Assembly (NCBI GenBank): GCA_964019155.1
Contig: OZ025245.1
Location: forward strand, 31,378,045 to 31,442,044
Direction: 5' to 3'
Origin: Osedax fenrisi
Taxonomy: Eukaryota; Annelida; Polychaeta; Sabellida; Siboglinidae
DNA: 64,000 bases
Below, one piece after another: positions 34,241-47,784 of the stretch. The translations under genes were made by a program, and so were the position numbers. The stretch's first letter is position 1. Every line of letters begins with the position of its first letter. The notes under the pieces were generated by a model. The model did not search any database, had not been told where the DNA came from, and saw nothing but the letters and a program-made list of their open reading frames with translations.

Positions 34241-36107
34241 TTACGGGGAATATTCTGGTATCATTTTTGGCGGGTGGTTTTGATATAGGTGGGATTATGT
34301 CTGTGCATAATATTTTTATGAGGCTTAGCCTTCTGCAGATGTGTCTATTAGTCATATTATAGGGGGTTGTGGGGATTCGACTATAGTGAAGTTTATATCG
34401 TATAATATGCCATTATAATTATAACATATTATTGTTATGCCGTAGGTCGCAATAGGTTTATTTTCATATGCTAAGAGTATGTATGGATAGGGGTTAGTTA
34501 AGTAGGCTTTCTAATGTTATTGTATACCTTAAAGGATAGTACATTACTTTAAGACCCTTTGTCAACTTTAAATAATATATATGTTCTATTTTTAAAGGGT
34601 ATGAATAGTTTAACATAATTTAATAAAAACCTTGTATCTTATGTCCTGGTCTGCTACATGTAAGTTTGATGTAATTTAGTGGACTCCTGTTTCTTATAGT
34701 TCTTATAGTAATGTCTGCTCCTACAGAAGGATTTGAAGTTATTCATCTTGTTACAAGCATTGCATCTGAGTCCGAGAGCTGCTTCCTGTAATTTATTTCA
34801 ACATAGTTTTTTTTGTAGTTTTAAACTATATAATTGAAACAAAATATTAATTAGTAAATAATTTAAAGTGTTATATATTACTAACGTTAATCAGTACATG
34901 ATACCGTGTTGAAACTCATCAAATAAACTGGATTGCAGGTATCCAATTCTATATAATTTAAATATATTAATAAATATATATATACTTAATAGTTACTGAT
35001 ATTTTGAGTAACATATATGTATATATGAGTAATTTATATATATAAAAAATAGTTAGTAGATAATTAAGTATGATAATAAATATTATATACGATTAAATAG
35101 TGATATAAAATGAACCAAATAAAACATGCATATTGGAGTATATAAATTAACGGCAAAGATCTAAAAATTATTTAGCTGTAGTAAGTTTGGTGGTGGTAGG
35201 TGCGATATGTATTTTTGAGACGGCCATTTTGTTGAATTCATATATGTAGAGATAAGGAAGCATTTTCTCTTTTTTTTAAATGTTTCTAAAATACTATTTA
35301 TTGTTTTAAACTATTTTTTTTATTATATAAAAAAGAAAGAAAATCATATCTATTACATAAAAGTAACAAATATATATTTTACAAATAATAATTCTATTTT
35401 TGAATATGGGTTTTGTTATATTATTCATATATATGTTAATTATATATAGAAAAATAATTAGGTAGATAGCTTTGTACTTTTATCTAAACATTCATTTATA
35501 TATGTAAACATAGCATATATTATTTCTAGTAAAATGCATTTGAAAAGTCAACAATAAATAAATTGTAAAGTAATTACATTATGCATTCAGCTAATATAAA
35601 ATCAATATTATAAAATAATAGTTAATAGTTTATAAGTTAAAGTTAATAATTAATAAGTTTTTTTATCTATATATAAATGTAATTTTTATAGAATTTATAT
35701 ATTAGATATAAAATATTATATAACAATATATCATGCTATAAAATATGCTTTTTATGTTATTTAAAAACTTATTTAATTGGTAATTTGTTCATAGTTACTA
35801 AATAACATATATGTTATATATGCTATATCATCAATTAATAGTACATATTAGTGATCTAAATTTTCAAATCTTTCAATTCAAGTTTCAAATCGAGTCACAT
35901 CATTTTCAAACATTTATATAAATTATTATTTCAAATCTTAAATCTAATTTTCGAGTCAATTCGAGTCACACCTATTTAATTTTCAAAAATTTTTATGGAT
36001 TAAATTCACTATTTATCATAGTATTGTAGCCACATTATTATACGTAATATGTAATTTATATACTTATAAATTATATAAGTCATTATTTATATGTATATAT
36101 ATATACA
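34241..36107. other. Region flanking the Gypsy relic, then AT-rich DNA
   Basis: 34241-34830 keeps the T- and G-rich composition of the relic and may be unrecognisable upstream pol sequence. From 34830 the DNA is plain AT-rich. CGAGTCAATTCGAGTCACAC at about 35955 resembles a transposon end. No gene is supported. Confidence 0.4.
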
Positions 36108-36257
36108 ATAAATGCTCCTTTTTTTTCGAGTTTATTCCAAATTGTAGTACTAATCGAACTTATTAAATATATTCCTATTATATATAATAGGAATATATTT
36201 AATAAGTTCGATTAGTACTATAATTTGGAATAAACTCGAAAAAAAAGGAGCATTTAT
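36108..36257. repeat. 150-bp near-perfect palindrome
   Basis: The left arm begins ATAAATGCTCC and the right arm ends GGAGCATTTAT. The 75-bp arms match at all but one position (CCAAATTGTAG against CCAAATTATAG), with no spacer at the centre CCTATTATATATAATAGG. It would extrude as a cruciform or hairpin. Confidence 0.95.
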
Positions 36258-36499
36258 ACGATCAGAGTGATAGATTATTAATATAGATGTAGGGAACTAA
36301 ATTAGTGAACAAACGTATATTAATAGATAATAGATAAGGACAGGTAGCTAATTGCATATCCTAAATTATTATTATATAATACTCATGAATCTATTATATA
36401 TGATACATTGGATGGCATTTAGTGTATGATACACTCTCAATATATAACTCTATGTAGAGAAATATGTACACTTATTAACTATTTTAGTGTTTGTATATT

Positions 36500-37260
36500 A
36501 TATATGTGTGTATATATGCATGTATGTAGGTAGGTTTTTTTTTAGTTAGATAGGTATGCAGGTAGGTATATGTGTAGATGGATAGATAGTCAGGCAAATA
36601 TGTAGGCAAGTATACAGGTGGGGAGGTAGGCAGTCAGGTATGTAGGACCTACATATATATATACATTGGGAAAGTAGATAGGTATGTATGTAGGTAGATA
36701 GGTGGGTAGTATAGTTAGGTAGGTTGTAGGGCAGGGAGGTATGTATGTAGGTAGATATATGGATGGGTGGGTAGATAGGAGGTAGGTAGGTGGGTGATAG
36801 GGTAGTTATATAGGCAAGTAGGTTGGTAGGTAGTCATGAAGGTAGAGAGATATGGGTGGGTAGTTAGGTGGGTGGGTGGAAAGGTAGATAGATAGTTAGG
36901 TGGGTGGTAGGGTAGTGTATGCATATAGGTAAGTAGGTACTCAGGAAGATATTTAGTTATATGAGTGGGTGGGTAGGTAAGTAGGTTGGTGGTAGGGTAT
37001 GCATATAGGCAAGTAGGTGGATGGGTAGGTAGTCAGGTAGATATATGTATGGGTGGGTAGTTAGGTGGGTGGATGGATAGGTAGATATGTGAGTAGGTAG
37101 ATAGATAGGTAGGCGGGTTGTTGGGTAGGGTATGTATATGGGCATGTAGGTGGCTGGGTAGGTAGTCATGCATATACTTAGGTTGGTAAGTAGGTAGGTA
37201 TATAGGTGGGTAAGTAGGTATTCATGTAGATATGTAGCTATAGTAGGTATGTAGGAAATC
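36500..37260. repeat. TAGG/GTAG-rich degenerate tetranucleotide block
   Basis: About 750 bp of variants of TAGG, GTAGG and GGTGGGTAG with almost no C on the plus strand. The opposite strand gives false Pro/Thr/Tyr/Leu-rich open frames. It is a strand-asymmetric simple repeat, not telomeric. Confidence 0.92.
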
Positions 37261-37396
37261 TGCAATGGAATTTGTTTATGTTTACTGTGCTCTCACATTA
37301 TACTTTGTTTGTAGAAGTAAAGGGGATCAACTGTATATTAGATGATGGGAAGTTTTTACTATCAATAAATTCAATAATTTATGTGACAAACATTGT

Positions 37397-37560
37397 TTTA
37401 TGATTTGAAAGTCTTCGAATACAGGAATTGGTAAAGATTTGATGTCTTCAAACATTTTTTTGGTGATTTGAATGTCTTCGAATACATGACATGGTAGAGA
37501 TTTGATGTCTCCAAACATTTTTTTAATGATTTGAAAGTCTTCGAAGACAAGCAAAGATTT
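37397..37560 (-). repeat. 66-bp tandem repeat, open as a 22-residue repeat
   Basis: About two and a half units are open on the minus strand, encoding repeats of VFEDFQIIKKMFGDIKSLP. All copies keep the frame. It could be an exon with internal repeats or a chance open minisatellite. The open frame extends to a stop at 37327. Confidence 0.6.
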
Positions 37561-37679
37561 GAATTTTTAGATCACTAGTACATATTACAATTTGTTCTGA
37601 TATTAACTAATTTATCCATTGAGATCCTCTTAATTAATAAATATATATATATATTTATATACACAAAATTAATTTACCT

Positions 37680-37893
37680 TACTATGGCAAGCTTTTTCGG
37701 CACTTTATGAATCGCATTCTCAGATCATTTATATCTCTCATCACATTTAGTAGAGCACCAGACATGCATACTATATCGTCCATCGACTGCTGTATATAGT
37801 TCTTTATAGGCACCCACGATACGTCATTTATGAGATGACATTCAGAGAGGAACATATCTCGCCAGGTTCACTTTATTGCCCCAACAGTGTCCT
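37680..37893 (-). other. Exon-like G+C-richer island
   Basis: On the minus strand ATATTCAG precedes a segment reading TWRDMFLSECHLINDVSWVP then IKNYIQQSMDDIVCMSGALL and NVMRDINDLRMRFIKCRKSL before a stop. An in-frame TGA interrupts the seven codons after the acceptor, and AAG|GTAAAT could be a donor at 37679. Composition is well above the local background. It may be a decayed exon or a domesticated fragment. No family is recognised. Confidence 0.3.
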
Positions 37894-37961
37894 GAATATA
37901 GAAATTAGAAAAATATAGATAAGTATAAATATAGATAACTATATTTATTAATATATATATA

Positions 37962-38825
37962 AGTTAAATTTGTTTTATAAATAAAATTACTTATTGGCGG
38001 AATAAGTCTTAATAGATTACTAAATAAGTCGTCAGAGATTACTTTAATAAATTAATATGAGTAATTAAGAATTAAGTAATATCACTACTCATTAGTAACC
38101 TCGTACCACTTGTAAAGTTAAATGTTTTCATAATTCTACAATTATTATTCTAATATTTATATTTAATCATTAATTATTGATGGAAAATATAATATATACA
38201 AATATGTATATAAATAATAAATCTAGATTAGAAATTAAAATAATTTAAGATAACTATAATGTTAAATTCATAAATAATACTTTTAGAATAAACTAAATTT
38301 AATAAGACGTACTAGATTACATAGTCCGAAATGACCTCGTACAAGATTAATTTTAGATAAGTTTTTTTATAGATAAGTTAAATTGGTCTATAAATAAAAT
38401 TACTTATTGACGAAATAAGTCAATAGATTACTCAAAAAGTCGTCAGAGATTACTTTAATAAATTTATATGAGTAATTAATAATTAAATTATTATGGCACG
38501 AGGTAATTAGAATGTACGTAATTTAAAAGTACGACTTATTACTAAGTTATTAAATAAGTTATTAGTACTCTCTTACGACTTGTAAAATTAAGTGTTTTCA
38601 TAATTATAGAATTATTCTAATATTTATATTTAATTATTAATTACTGATGGAAAATATAATATATATATATATGTATATATATATGTATATAAATGATGAC
38701 TATAGAGTCGAAATTAAAATAATCTAAGATAACTATAATATTAAATTCATAAATAATACTTTTAGAATAAATTTAATAAGACGTACTAGATTATATAGTC
38801 CGAAATGATCTCGTACAAGATTACT
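37962..38825. repeat. Diverged tandem duplication, units of about 400-460 bp
   Basis: Unit 1 (about 37962-38350) and unit 2 (about 38366-38825) share AAATAAAATTACTTATTG, AAGTCGTCAGAGATTACTTT, TGATGGAAAATATAATATAT, AATAAGACGTACTAGATTA and CTCGTACAAGATTA in order. Unit 2 has about 80 extra bases near 38485-38570. Confidence 0.88.
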
Positions 38826-40250
38826 TTCTACCGTAATTAATACTAAACATGTTATTAAAATATAAGTTATAAATCATACTATAATTATGATGTATAAATA
38901 TTAATTATTAAACACTATATGATTATACAGATAATAATATACTAAACATAATAATATAATTTTAACACTAAATGAATACGATTTTATTAATTTTATAGTT
39001 AATAAATTATCATATTTAAAATTATACTATAATAAATTATTATAAAATAATTATCAACAATTATGTATACATTACTAAACAAGTAATATTATAGTAAATA
39101 TATTATGTGTATTAATAATACTATTATATTATGAATTTTTATTATATATAATGATTATCATTATGATAAGTAAATAAATATTAAGAATGTAAATTGAGCA
39201 TTACTGTAATGATTACATCATTTATTTAATTAATATAAATTAATTTAATAAATGATTTATCTAGTTGACAATATTATAAATTTAACAATAATTTATGTTA
39301 TACAATTATCAATAATCATTTTTATAATTATATTTCATATAATATTATACACAACATTTAAAATATGTCTAGTGAGCATGTTTTAGATTTAGAGTTTAAA
39401 ATCGCGTTATTGTATTTGTATGGTGTTTATTAGTTATGTGTATTTGCACATAATATAATATATTATTAATATATTGATTAATTCAAATCTAATTTAATAC
39501 TGTTACTCGAGTAATCAAAATAAAAAGTTTCCATATTTTATTCACAATACTATTATTATAACTTTAATATTCACAATTATTTATTATAAATTAAATTATT
39601 GTATTAATAATTATTACGAAAAATAAATTTAATAATATAAAGCAGATTTAAAAACACATGTTATATTCAATTATTGAATATTTCAAATTGTATTTTTTAA
39701 ATAATTTAAAATATATAGATAATATTAAAAATGTTGTATATAATTAACTGTTAATTCAATTTACAATTTAATTTATAAATATATTATTTAAAAATATTAT
39801 ATTAATAAAAAACTAACATATAATTGTCTGTATAACTTGTTTAGATGAATATATTCAAATGAATTAAAATTATAGTTTATTTACATCAATGATTAAAATA
39901 ACGCATGCGCATTGAATATTCTAATTATAATATGAAACTAGAGTATATGATTCATCATAAATAATGGATACCTAGTAGCGGATTATATGCAATCTTAATT
40001 GTAACCCCATTCGTGTTTATTATGCACGAATAAAATTGAATACCATTCCGGTATACTTTGCGTGGGTTTTTTTAGGTTGACAATTATTTTGTATATTTGT
40101 CATTAATGATTATTTTATAAAACCAAATATGGAACATTATATTATATATATTAATTAAGTATAATATAAAATTTCAAATTGATACCTATTGTTAAAAAAA
40201 GGTATGCCCATTAGGTATATTTTTGATTGTCAGCCGTTCCCGTAAAGAAT

Positions 40251-40296
<46 letters not shown>

Positions 40297-42024
40297 TGTA
40301 TATTATAAACTCATATATATTATAAATGTTATATAATTTTATAATAAACTTATATAAATATTATAATATAACTTTATATTGTAATAATTTATTATTTAAT
40401 ATAAGAATTTAAATTCTTATACAATTGTACTATAGTATTGTATATATGCAAACATTACTTATATAACAGAGTTGTACGGTTTTGTACAAAGTATTCTTCT
40501 CAAAGTAATTATCCATATGAATTTATTTAGTAAGTAGATTATTACACTATTAGTTATATGTGAACTGTACAATAAATTAGTGCATTAGCAATGCCATAAG
40601 ATTTATAGTTAAATAGTTTTTTTTATAACAATCACAATTTAAGCTATATAATTTAAAGTAAGCCATGCTATTTTAATGAAGGTGAATTCGATGAAATAGT
40701 AGATGAATATATAGAAGAAAGTGATGATGATAGAGGATTAACTGGATACAAGTTTATAAAATGACAAATCGTATAACCAATAATATATAATATAAGAATT
40801 ATAAATTCAATTTAATAGTAGAAAACTTTCAAAAAATACAACTATTTTGCAAAATATTTCACGAAGCAATATTTGTTGATTTATCCTTCAGAAAATCTCT
40901 GATATGAAGTTAAATTTTGATACTACTCAGATACTTTTCTAAATCTGAATTGATAATACTATTATTAGTTGATTAAGGTATGCCCCAAAACTCCGACATT
41001 TTGTTTATTTTACATGTATTAGATAGGATATTGATAGGGTTATTAAAATACTATCTACTTTATGTTTAATGTATGAATATAGGTGAAATTTATACAAGAT
41101 ATTAAGGGTATATATAGCTACATCACAAAGCTCTCAAATCACCTAATACTTTTTTATTTTATATATAAATATGTATTCAAACATTAAATTGTACTTTTTT
41201 TTATATAATTAACTATATAAATGAAATTAATAAAAAAAACAAAAACTCGAAGCTTGGAGGTTTCCTTATAAATACATTTTATATATAGCAAGACAAATTA
41301 GGTTGATTCTATTCATGTTCAGATAGTAGATAGTTTTTGAAGTTTATAGGTAGTGATAAATAATTATTCTGAGTAAAATGCATTCAAAGTTTTCAATTAT
41401 TAATTTAAGGGCTGGCGTTTACATGTAAAAGATAGGGAAAAATAGCTATTTGTTAACAGGCTATCTTTTCTATTTATTTGTATTTTTATTGATTTTTTTT
41501 TGATAATCTAGATAATATTCATCTCTAGTTATATATAGGTACATCATAAAATAATAAATTTATTATTAATTAAATAAAAGTTAATTATAATATTAAAATT
41601 ATTAAAAAATAAATTTATTACCGATTTTTTTAAATTATTTTTCAATTAATTATATTAATTGATTATATTTACGTTAGCTTTAATAACTATATAATAATAA
41701 CCATATATTAGGTATATACTCAGAAAATTGTATAAAGATTCATAAAAGAGTTCAAAAGATATAGACATTTAAATAAAAAAGATCAACAAAAAAAACTTCA
41801 GAGATATTGGCATCTAAAGTTTTACTTGCATGTTTTCTAATTATAAAATCCCACTATTTTGAATAGGTGTATTATTAAACTTCGTATTTGAGGCACTTAT
41901 GTTTAATTGTATATGATATATTATACATCATTATAAAGATAATGAATTAAATTTAATATTTCAATATAAAAAAAATGTCCCTAAAAAATAAAAATGAAGT
42001 TTACACCGGCCCTTAATACATCAA
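38826..42024. other. AT-rich region without a convincing gene
   Basis: A TA microsatellite lies at 40254-40291. A short acidic open stretch at about 40672-40764 (YFNEGEFDEIVDEYIEESDD) is the only coding-like piece and has no neighbours to support it. Nothing else was recognised. Confidence 0.45.
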
Positions 42025-42260
42025 ACGGGAGACGATCAAAAAAGATGAGTTGAGGGTTAAAGGTTACATTTTAAATACGAGATAATAGTTTATACATATA
42101 TTTTGTATAGATATTTGTGGGTTATTTGGTTTAATTGGTTTAGTTTTGTCCTATTTGATTTTTTATAGATGCATTACATCCCAAATTGAGCCTATAAAAA
42201 TTTATTTCGCATTTAGAATTTAACTTTTGCACCTCAACTCGTCCTTTTTGATCGTAACCC
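42025..42260. repeat. Foldback MITE-like element
   Basis: GATCAAAAAAGATGAGTTGA at 42034 pairs with TCAACTCGTCCTTTTTGATC ending at 42253, and the pairing continues weakly inward. The core ACATCCCAAATTGAGCCTAT is related to the foldback at 24825. Its right part is included in the 480-bp duplication. Confidence 0.75.
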
Positions 42261-42387
42261 CATCAAAACATTATTTTATATTTATTACATATGAATTCAA
42301 TATTTATTATATATGAATACATATAACACATTATTTTATATTTATATATTCATATAATATGTAAATAAATTAGTTCATATATGTTAT

Positions 42388-42427
<40 letters not shown>

Positions 42428-42867
42428 ATGTATTACAAATATACTGTATAAATAATATAAACAATATTTACTTATAAAATAAATACTTATAAAAAATATA
42501 TGGTGTAGATTTGGCCAATAATGGGTTCGAACATATATTCAATTGTTTTATTAATAGTTTATTAATAGTTTATACATATATTTTGTATAGATATTTGTGG
42601 GTTATTTGGTTTAATTGGTTTAGTTTTGTCCTATTTGATTTTATATAGATGCATTACATCCCAAATTGAGCCTATAAAAATTTATTTCGCATTTAGAATT
42701 TAACTTTTGCACCTCAACTCGTCCTTTTTGATCGTAACCCCATCAAAACATTATTTTATATTTATTACATATGAATTCAATATTTATTATATATGAATAC
42801 ATATAACACATTATTTTATATTTATATATTCATATAATATGTAAATAAATTAGTTCATATATGTTAT

Positions 42868-42903
<36 letters not shown>

Positions 42904-43033
42904 ATGTATTACAAATATACTGTATAAATAATATAAACAATATTTACTTATAAAATAAATACTTATAAAAAATATATGGTGTAGATTTGGCCAATAATGG
43001 GTTCGAACATATATTCAATTGTTTTATTAATAA
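42086..43033. repeat. Near-identical tandem duplication of about 480 bp
   Basis: 42086-42564 and 42566-43033 are identical except for one T/A change (about 42163 against 42643) and a shorter TA run in the second unit. Homology ends at TTGTTTTATTAATA. The duplication is very recent or an assembly artefact. Confidence 0.95.
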
Positions 43034-43995
43034 CCACAAACAAAAGACTTGTATAATTATTATGGTTGTTATCCAATTATACATATTAATCATTATAGTT
43101 ACCTTAGCCAAACTAGTGCAAGTGTCAATTATCAATAGTATATGTAGAAGTACACTGCTTATCTGTCAACTTATTATCTAATAGTGTATATTGTAATTGT
43201 GTTATATTTGTGTTTTATAAGTGCGTTCTCTTAATTATCTAAATTCTATATTTTCACTCTACTATATATAAATAAATTATTACATATAACCTATATTCTA
43301 TATATATATATATATACTAATTGAAAAATGTATGTAAAATAAACAATATTTATATATAAAATAAAAGTACCTATGTAAATTAACAAAATTAAATTAAAGA
43401 TATATATGAAATTCAGTAAATATAAGTTATGAATATAAATAAATTAATATTTTCATAAATACAATTTTTATTTTTCATATATTTTATATAGTTGTTTCAT
43501 AAAAGTTGGTTTTTATAGCAGTTCTATCTCGATTTCGTTAAATATTTATTTATTTGATAAAATATCAGCTATGCGGCATCCTCTTAATATAAAAAACTAA
43601 TTAACAATCTCTATTTTATATATTTGTTATAAAACTTAATAAAATATAATTTAATTGATTTATTATTAAAACATATATATTAATATTTTATACACAATTA
43701 CAATTTTGAAACATTAATATCCAGTATATTCATTATTAGAATAACGACATTTATTTCCATATATATATATATATATGAAGTTTTAACATTAATTTATATT
43801 TTCTATGGTTTAATATTTGGTATGAATTGTCTATAATGTACATTATTCCTAAAAGTTTATCATCAAGTTTTGTTATTCATTTACATCATATTCTTTCCCC
43901 AATAATTGAGTTATTATTGCATGTATTTAAAGTTAACATATATAATATAAATTTAATAATAGGTATATTAATAATATTATTATTATTATAATATA

Positions 43996-44038
<43 letters not shown>

Positions 44039-44317
44039 ATACTTATATATACATATAATATTAAGTATATGTATATAGTGTACATATATATGTGTACAAA
44101 TATAATTTATATTGACATTAATTTAACCGAATAACTTATTGTATATTTTTTATTACAAAAATTAAATTATATATATAATATATTATATATATATATAATC
44201 TAGTTTATATAGAAAAAATATCAAGTATTCAATATCTTGAATATCAAATATATTAACATTATTAGTCCCGTACTATAATGTATTCTAAAAATATAAACTA
44301 AAATTGAATTATATATA
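43034..44317. other. AT-rich DNA without visible genes
   Basis: A TA microsatellite lies at 44000-44034. The open frames at 42944-43181 overlap the end of the duplication on both strands and are not credible. Confidence 0.5.
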
Positions 44318-44319
44318 TA

Positions 44320-45122
44320 CAGTAAAAGCCGCTTGTATCGACAGCCACATGTATCGATATATCGGTTCTAACGACAATTTCAAATATATTTGTTGGAATT
44401 TCCATCTAATACATGTTACAGAATATCGCGTGTATCGACAATCGGCTGTATCGACAAATCGGCTGTATCGACAAAATTTTACTATACAATTTAGAAATTT
44501 TCATCATGTGTATCGACATTATGAAAATAGTACACATCTTTACCATATATATTATAGTATGTATGATATAGAGTTGAGCATATTAATAAATTATGGACTA
44601 TAGTACATATATATATGTATATTATCAAATAAGTTATGATGATATGAAGAATTAATCTTTGTATTATTGTAGATTCACTACACTATGCACATTGTTATAT
44701 ATGTATGCATATACCCCTATATACATATATATTAATATCATGTTTGATACTACGCAGTATTGTATACTCGTACGTAGATATTCGTATGCCAGCATTTGTG
44801 CCCATATATAGACTCATACGAATGTCCCTACCACGCTGGGTTAATTCCGTTACTTGTCATTGCCAACGCACGCTTCTCTGGAATGTGAGCGCGCGCGATA
44901 TTACGTAATCGAAGTCGCTCGCATTAATAGTATTAACTTAATATACACAATTAACGATATAATAGAAATTAAGGATATATTTGATATTTGATAATACAAG
45001 TACATATTTTATTAAGTGGGCGTAATTTAAAATTAGCCACGCCTTCATCATATGTAACGACAATCGGATGTATCGACATATTTTTGGATCTCCTGGGATG
45101 TCGATACAAGCGGCTTTTACTG
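44320..45122. mobile_element. pogo/Tigger-like MITE, complete
   Basis: Perfect 24-bp inverted termini begin CAGTAAAAGCCGCTTGTATC and are flanked by TA on both sides (44318-44319, 45123-45124). Subterminal copies of TGTATCGACA repeat at least five times on the left and twice near the right end. TA target, CAGT termini and subterminal binding-site-like repeats are typical of pogo-group elements. It is 803 bp and has no transposase. Confidence 0.92.
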
Positions 45123-45124
45123 TA

Positions 45125-47415
45125 TATAATAATCAAGTTTATATAGAAAATATATTTAGTATTAAATATGTTATTGTATAATCGAATATATTAGACTTAT
45201 AACTCCTATAGGACTTACTAATAAGTTATATTAATATTTTAAATATTATTCTATTAGGATTATTAAATTATTATACTAAGCATCGATATACTTTACTATA
45301 ATTATTATATTATGTAATTAATAAATATAATAATTATAAACATGAAATGAAACTGATAAGTTTGTAACTAACCAGTTATGTTCTATAACGGTAGATTGAT
45401 TTGGTTTATTTAAATTTCCACTAGTGTTGTAGTATCGGTAAAGAACTGATCGTTTATGATTTAATAAGATTATTAACTTTTAATAGAATGAGTTAATATA
45501 TTTACATAATAATATATTCCACAATTTAATACTAAATCCATAAAATGATATATTAAAGTATTTAAATTTGAGTTATTATTTATATAAATGTCAATAATTG
45601 TAAATGATCCTACTATGACAGCACGAAAATATGTTGTTTATGTATTTCGATTTTCAATAAGTATGCCAAAATATCAATTTTAAATTCATATTGTGAAAAA
45701 ACTATACATTTTGTAATTTTTTAATTATACGTATTATTAATTAATTAATATTAAGTATATTATAATAAATATATATTTATGTATATTATGCTTTAGATTA
45801 TAAATTGACATGTATGCAAAATAAATTATATAAGAAAAAATTATATGATATTATATTTTTCAGAATTATAAACTCTGTAAAAAATTAAACAATGTTTTTG
45901 TTTGTATATAATATGACAAGTACATTATACAATTAAGTGTTTCATTTTTGACAACCAAATAAATGTTAAGGTTAATTTTGTTTACTACTTATTATTTTAA
46001 CATGTACATTTCAATATAAGTTGCTATTTCACTCTCTCTGTGAAATCGATTTTAGAACATTTATTTTGAAGAATAGTTTATTTATGTTTTGTATTTATAT
46101 TGTGTAGTATAATAACTATTTCTTACTGACATGCCACCTTAGTCTACACTGAACGCATGCTATAATAGTGAATCACTACTAGTGACTATACTTATCTATA
46201 TTTGTAGGTGAATACAAGTGTCTATGTGTCTACTTATACACATGCATATCACCCAATCTACCTATATCTCCCCCCCCCCACTAAACTTGTAACACACACT
46301 ATTTACATTCAAAATAATAACCTCCCTTCTTAATATCATAACATCTCCCCATGATAACCCATCTCCTAACCAGCATCCTCTATTACATGATACACTACTA
46401 CTACTACTACTAAGATTTGCGACAACCACTCCAAACTTACTACCCAACTCTTGACCAATGTACCTCTACTACTTCACCAGCTTCCTATCAATCAGTACCT
46501 CTCACTTGACACACAGTTGGCAGTCATAGCTCCCCTCCTGTCTTGATCTGACTAACATCTCATATAACTATCTCCTATTCTTCATCTAACAGCATTGATC
46601 TCTCTAGCCTCTATCTATTACTTTAAAACACTATATCACCCCAGATCAATGCTTCGCTAACTAACTATCTATCCTATAAAAACAAACTCACCCCTATAAT
46701 TGACCTCAATCATCTTCTCTTCATACTGATATTTTTAACATATCAGTAAATACTTCCACTATCTCCTTTATTTCATTGTTTATTATCTTTGTCCAACCTA
46801 ACTGAACGTATTAATTAGCACACCCATGAACTAGACAACACTCTTGACTAGCTGATCTCTCTCTCTCATCCTCCTCTATCATTAAGGGCATTACCTCAGC
46901 ATGCAGGCCACAATGTATTAACATAGCAAATGATGGCTCTATTCAAAGTTAGGCTTACAGCATTCAATTCAATGAATTGAGCTAGTTTTGTGTTATTATA
47001 TTAAATACATTCATATGCACAATCCTATACCTCAACATTATTCTTGTGTATTATTCATATATATATAAATATATACATACAAAACTCTATATTTGTTAAT
47101 AAGTATTTTATATAGAAATTTATATTTGTTCAATTATACAATTATACAAATATTTAAATATTTGAGGTATAGTATTATTTATATATTTGTTGTGTATACA
47201 ATGCTAAACAAATTAGTATGATACATATAATAGTTTTTGATTTACCTACATTTATATACACATACCTAGCGCTAATTTATTTATTCTGAGTAAACGCCAT
47301 TTGAAGTTAGACAGCCTAAAAAGCGATTGATTTTATTTAAAAAATATATAAATGTATTTGAAAACAACTAATATGTTATACTTAACATATCGTTGGATCT
47401 AGTTCCATGTTAAAT
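45125..47415. other. AT-rich DNA and a C-rich, G-poor stretch
   Basis: 46200-46880 is C-rich and G-poor on the plus strand, with (CTA)n at about 46391 and nine Cs at 46270. Its minus-strand ORF (VGSKFGVVVANLSSSSSS...) is partly microsatellite. It resembles the composition of the CR1-type elements, but no motif was recognised. The rest is AT-rich. Confidence 0.4.
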
Positions 47416-47745
47416 TAATCGGATAAGTTGGATTGCATAAGTCGGACTTTTCTATAAGTCGGACACATATTAGTCATTTTTATACTGGATAAGTCGATCT
47501 TTTTATAAATTTTCAGAATGTATTACATAATATCAAATAGTGAATATTATAATTTTAGTAAGTAATATTATTGAATACAACATTTATGTTGTTGATTTTT
47601 GCATAATTCCACATTTCGGTAACCCTTTAACGCTGCACGTCGCACGATTTATTTGCATGATATTCTGAATCTCTGATAATTCGGACATCTCGATAAGTCG
47701 GACACGTTTCCCGGTCCCTTGCGAGTCCGACATATCGGGAGTTGA

Positions 47746-47748
<3 letters not shown>
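47416..47748. mobile_element. pogo-like MITE, left end lost
   Basis: The right terminus, read inward on the minus strand, is CAGTCAACTCCCGATATGTC followed by GGACTCGC, next to TA at 47749. AAGTCGGAC-like motifs recur five times inside. A matching left terminus was not found. A long TA run follows at 47749-47779. Confidence 0.8.

Positions 47749-47779
<31 letters not shown>

Positions 47780-47784
<5 letters not shown>

Noticed and set aside
36715..37265. Minus-strand Pro/Thr/Tyr/Leu-rich open frames
   Set aside because: They are the C-rich strand of the TAGG-type simple repeat.
44304..44908. Two plus-strand ORFs (99 and 67 codons)
   Set aside because: Both lie inside the pogo-like MITE and read through its repeated TGTATCGACA motif; no protein similarity is visible.
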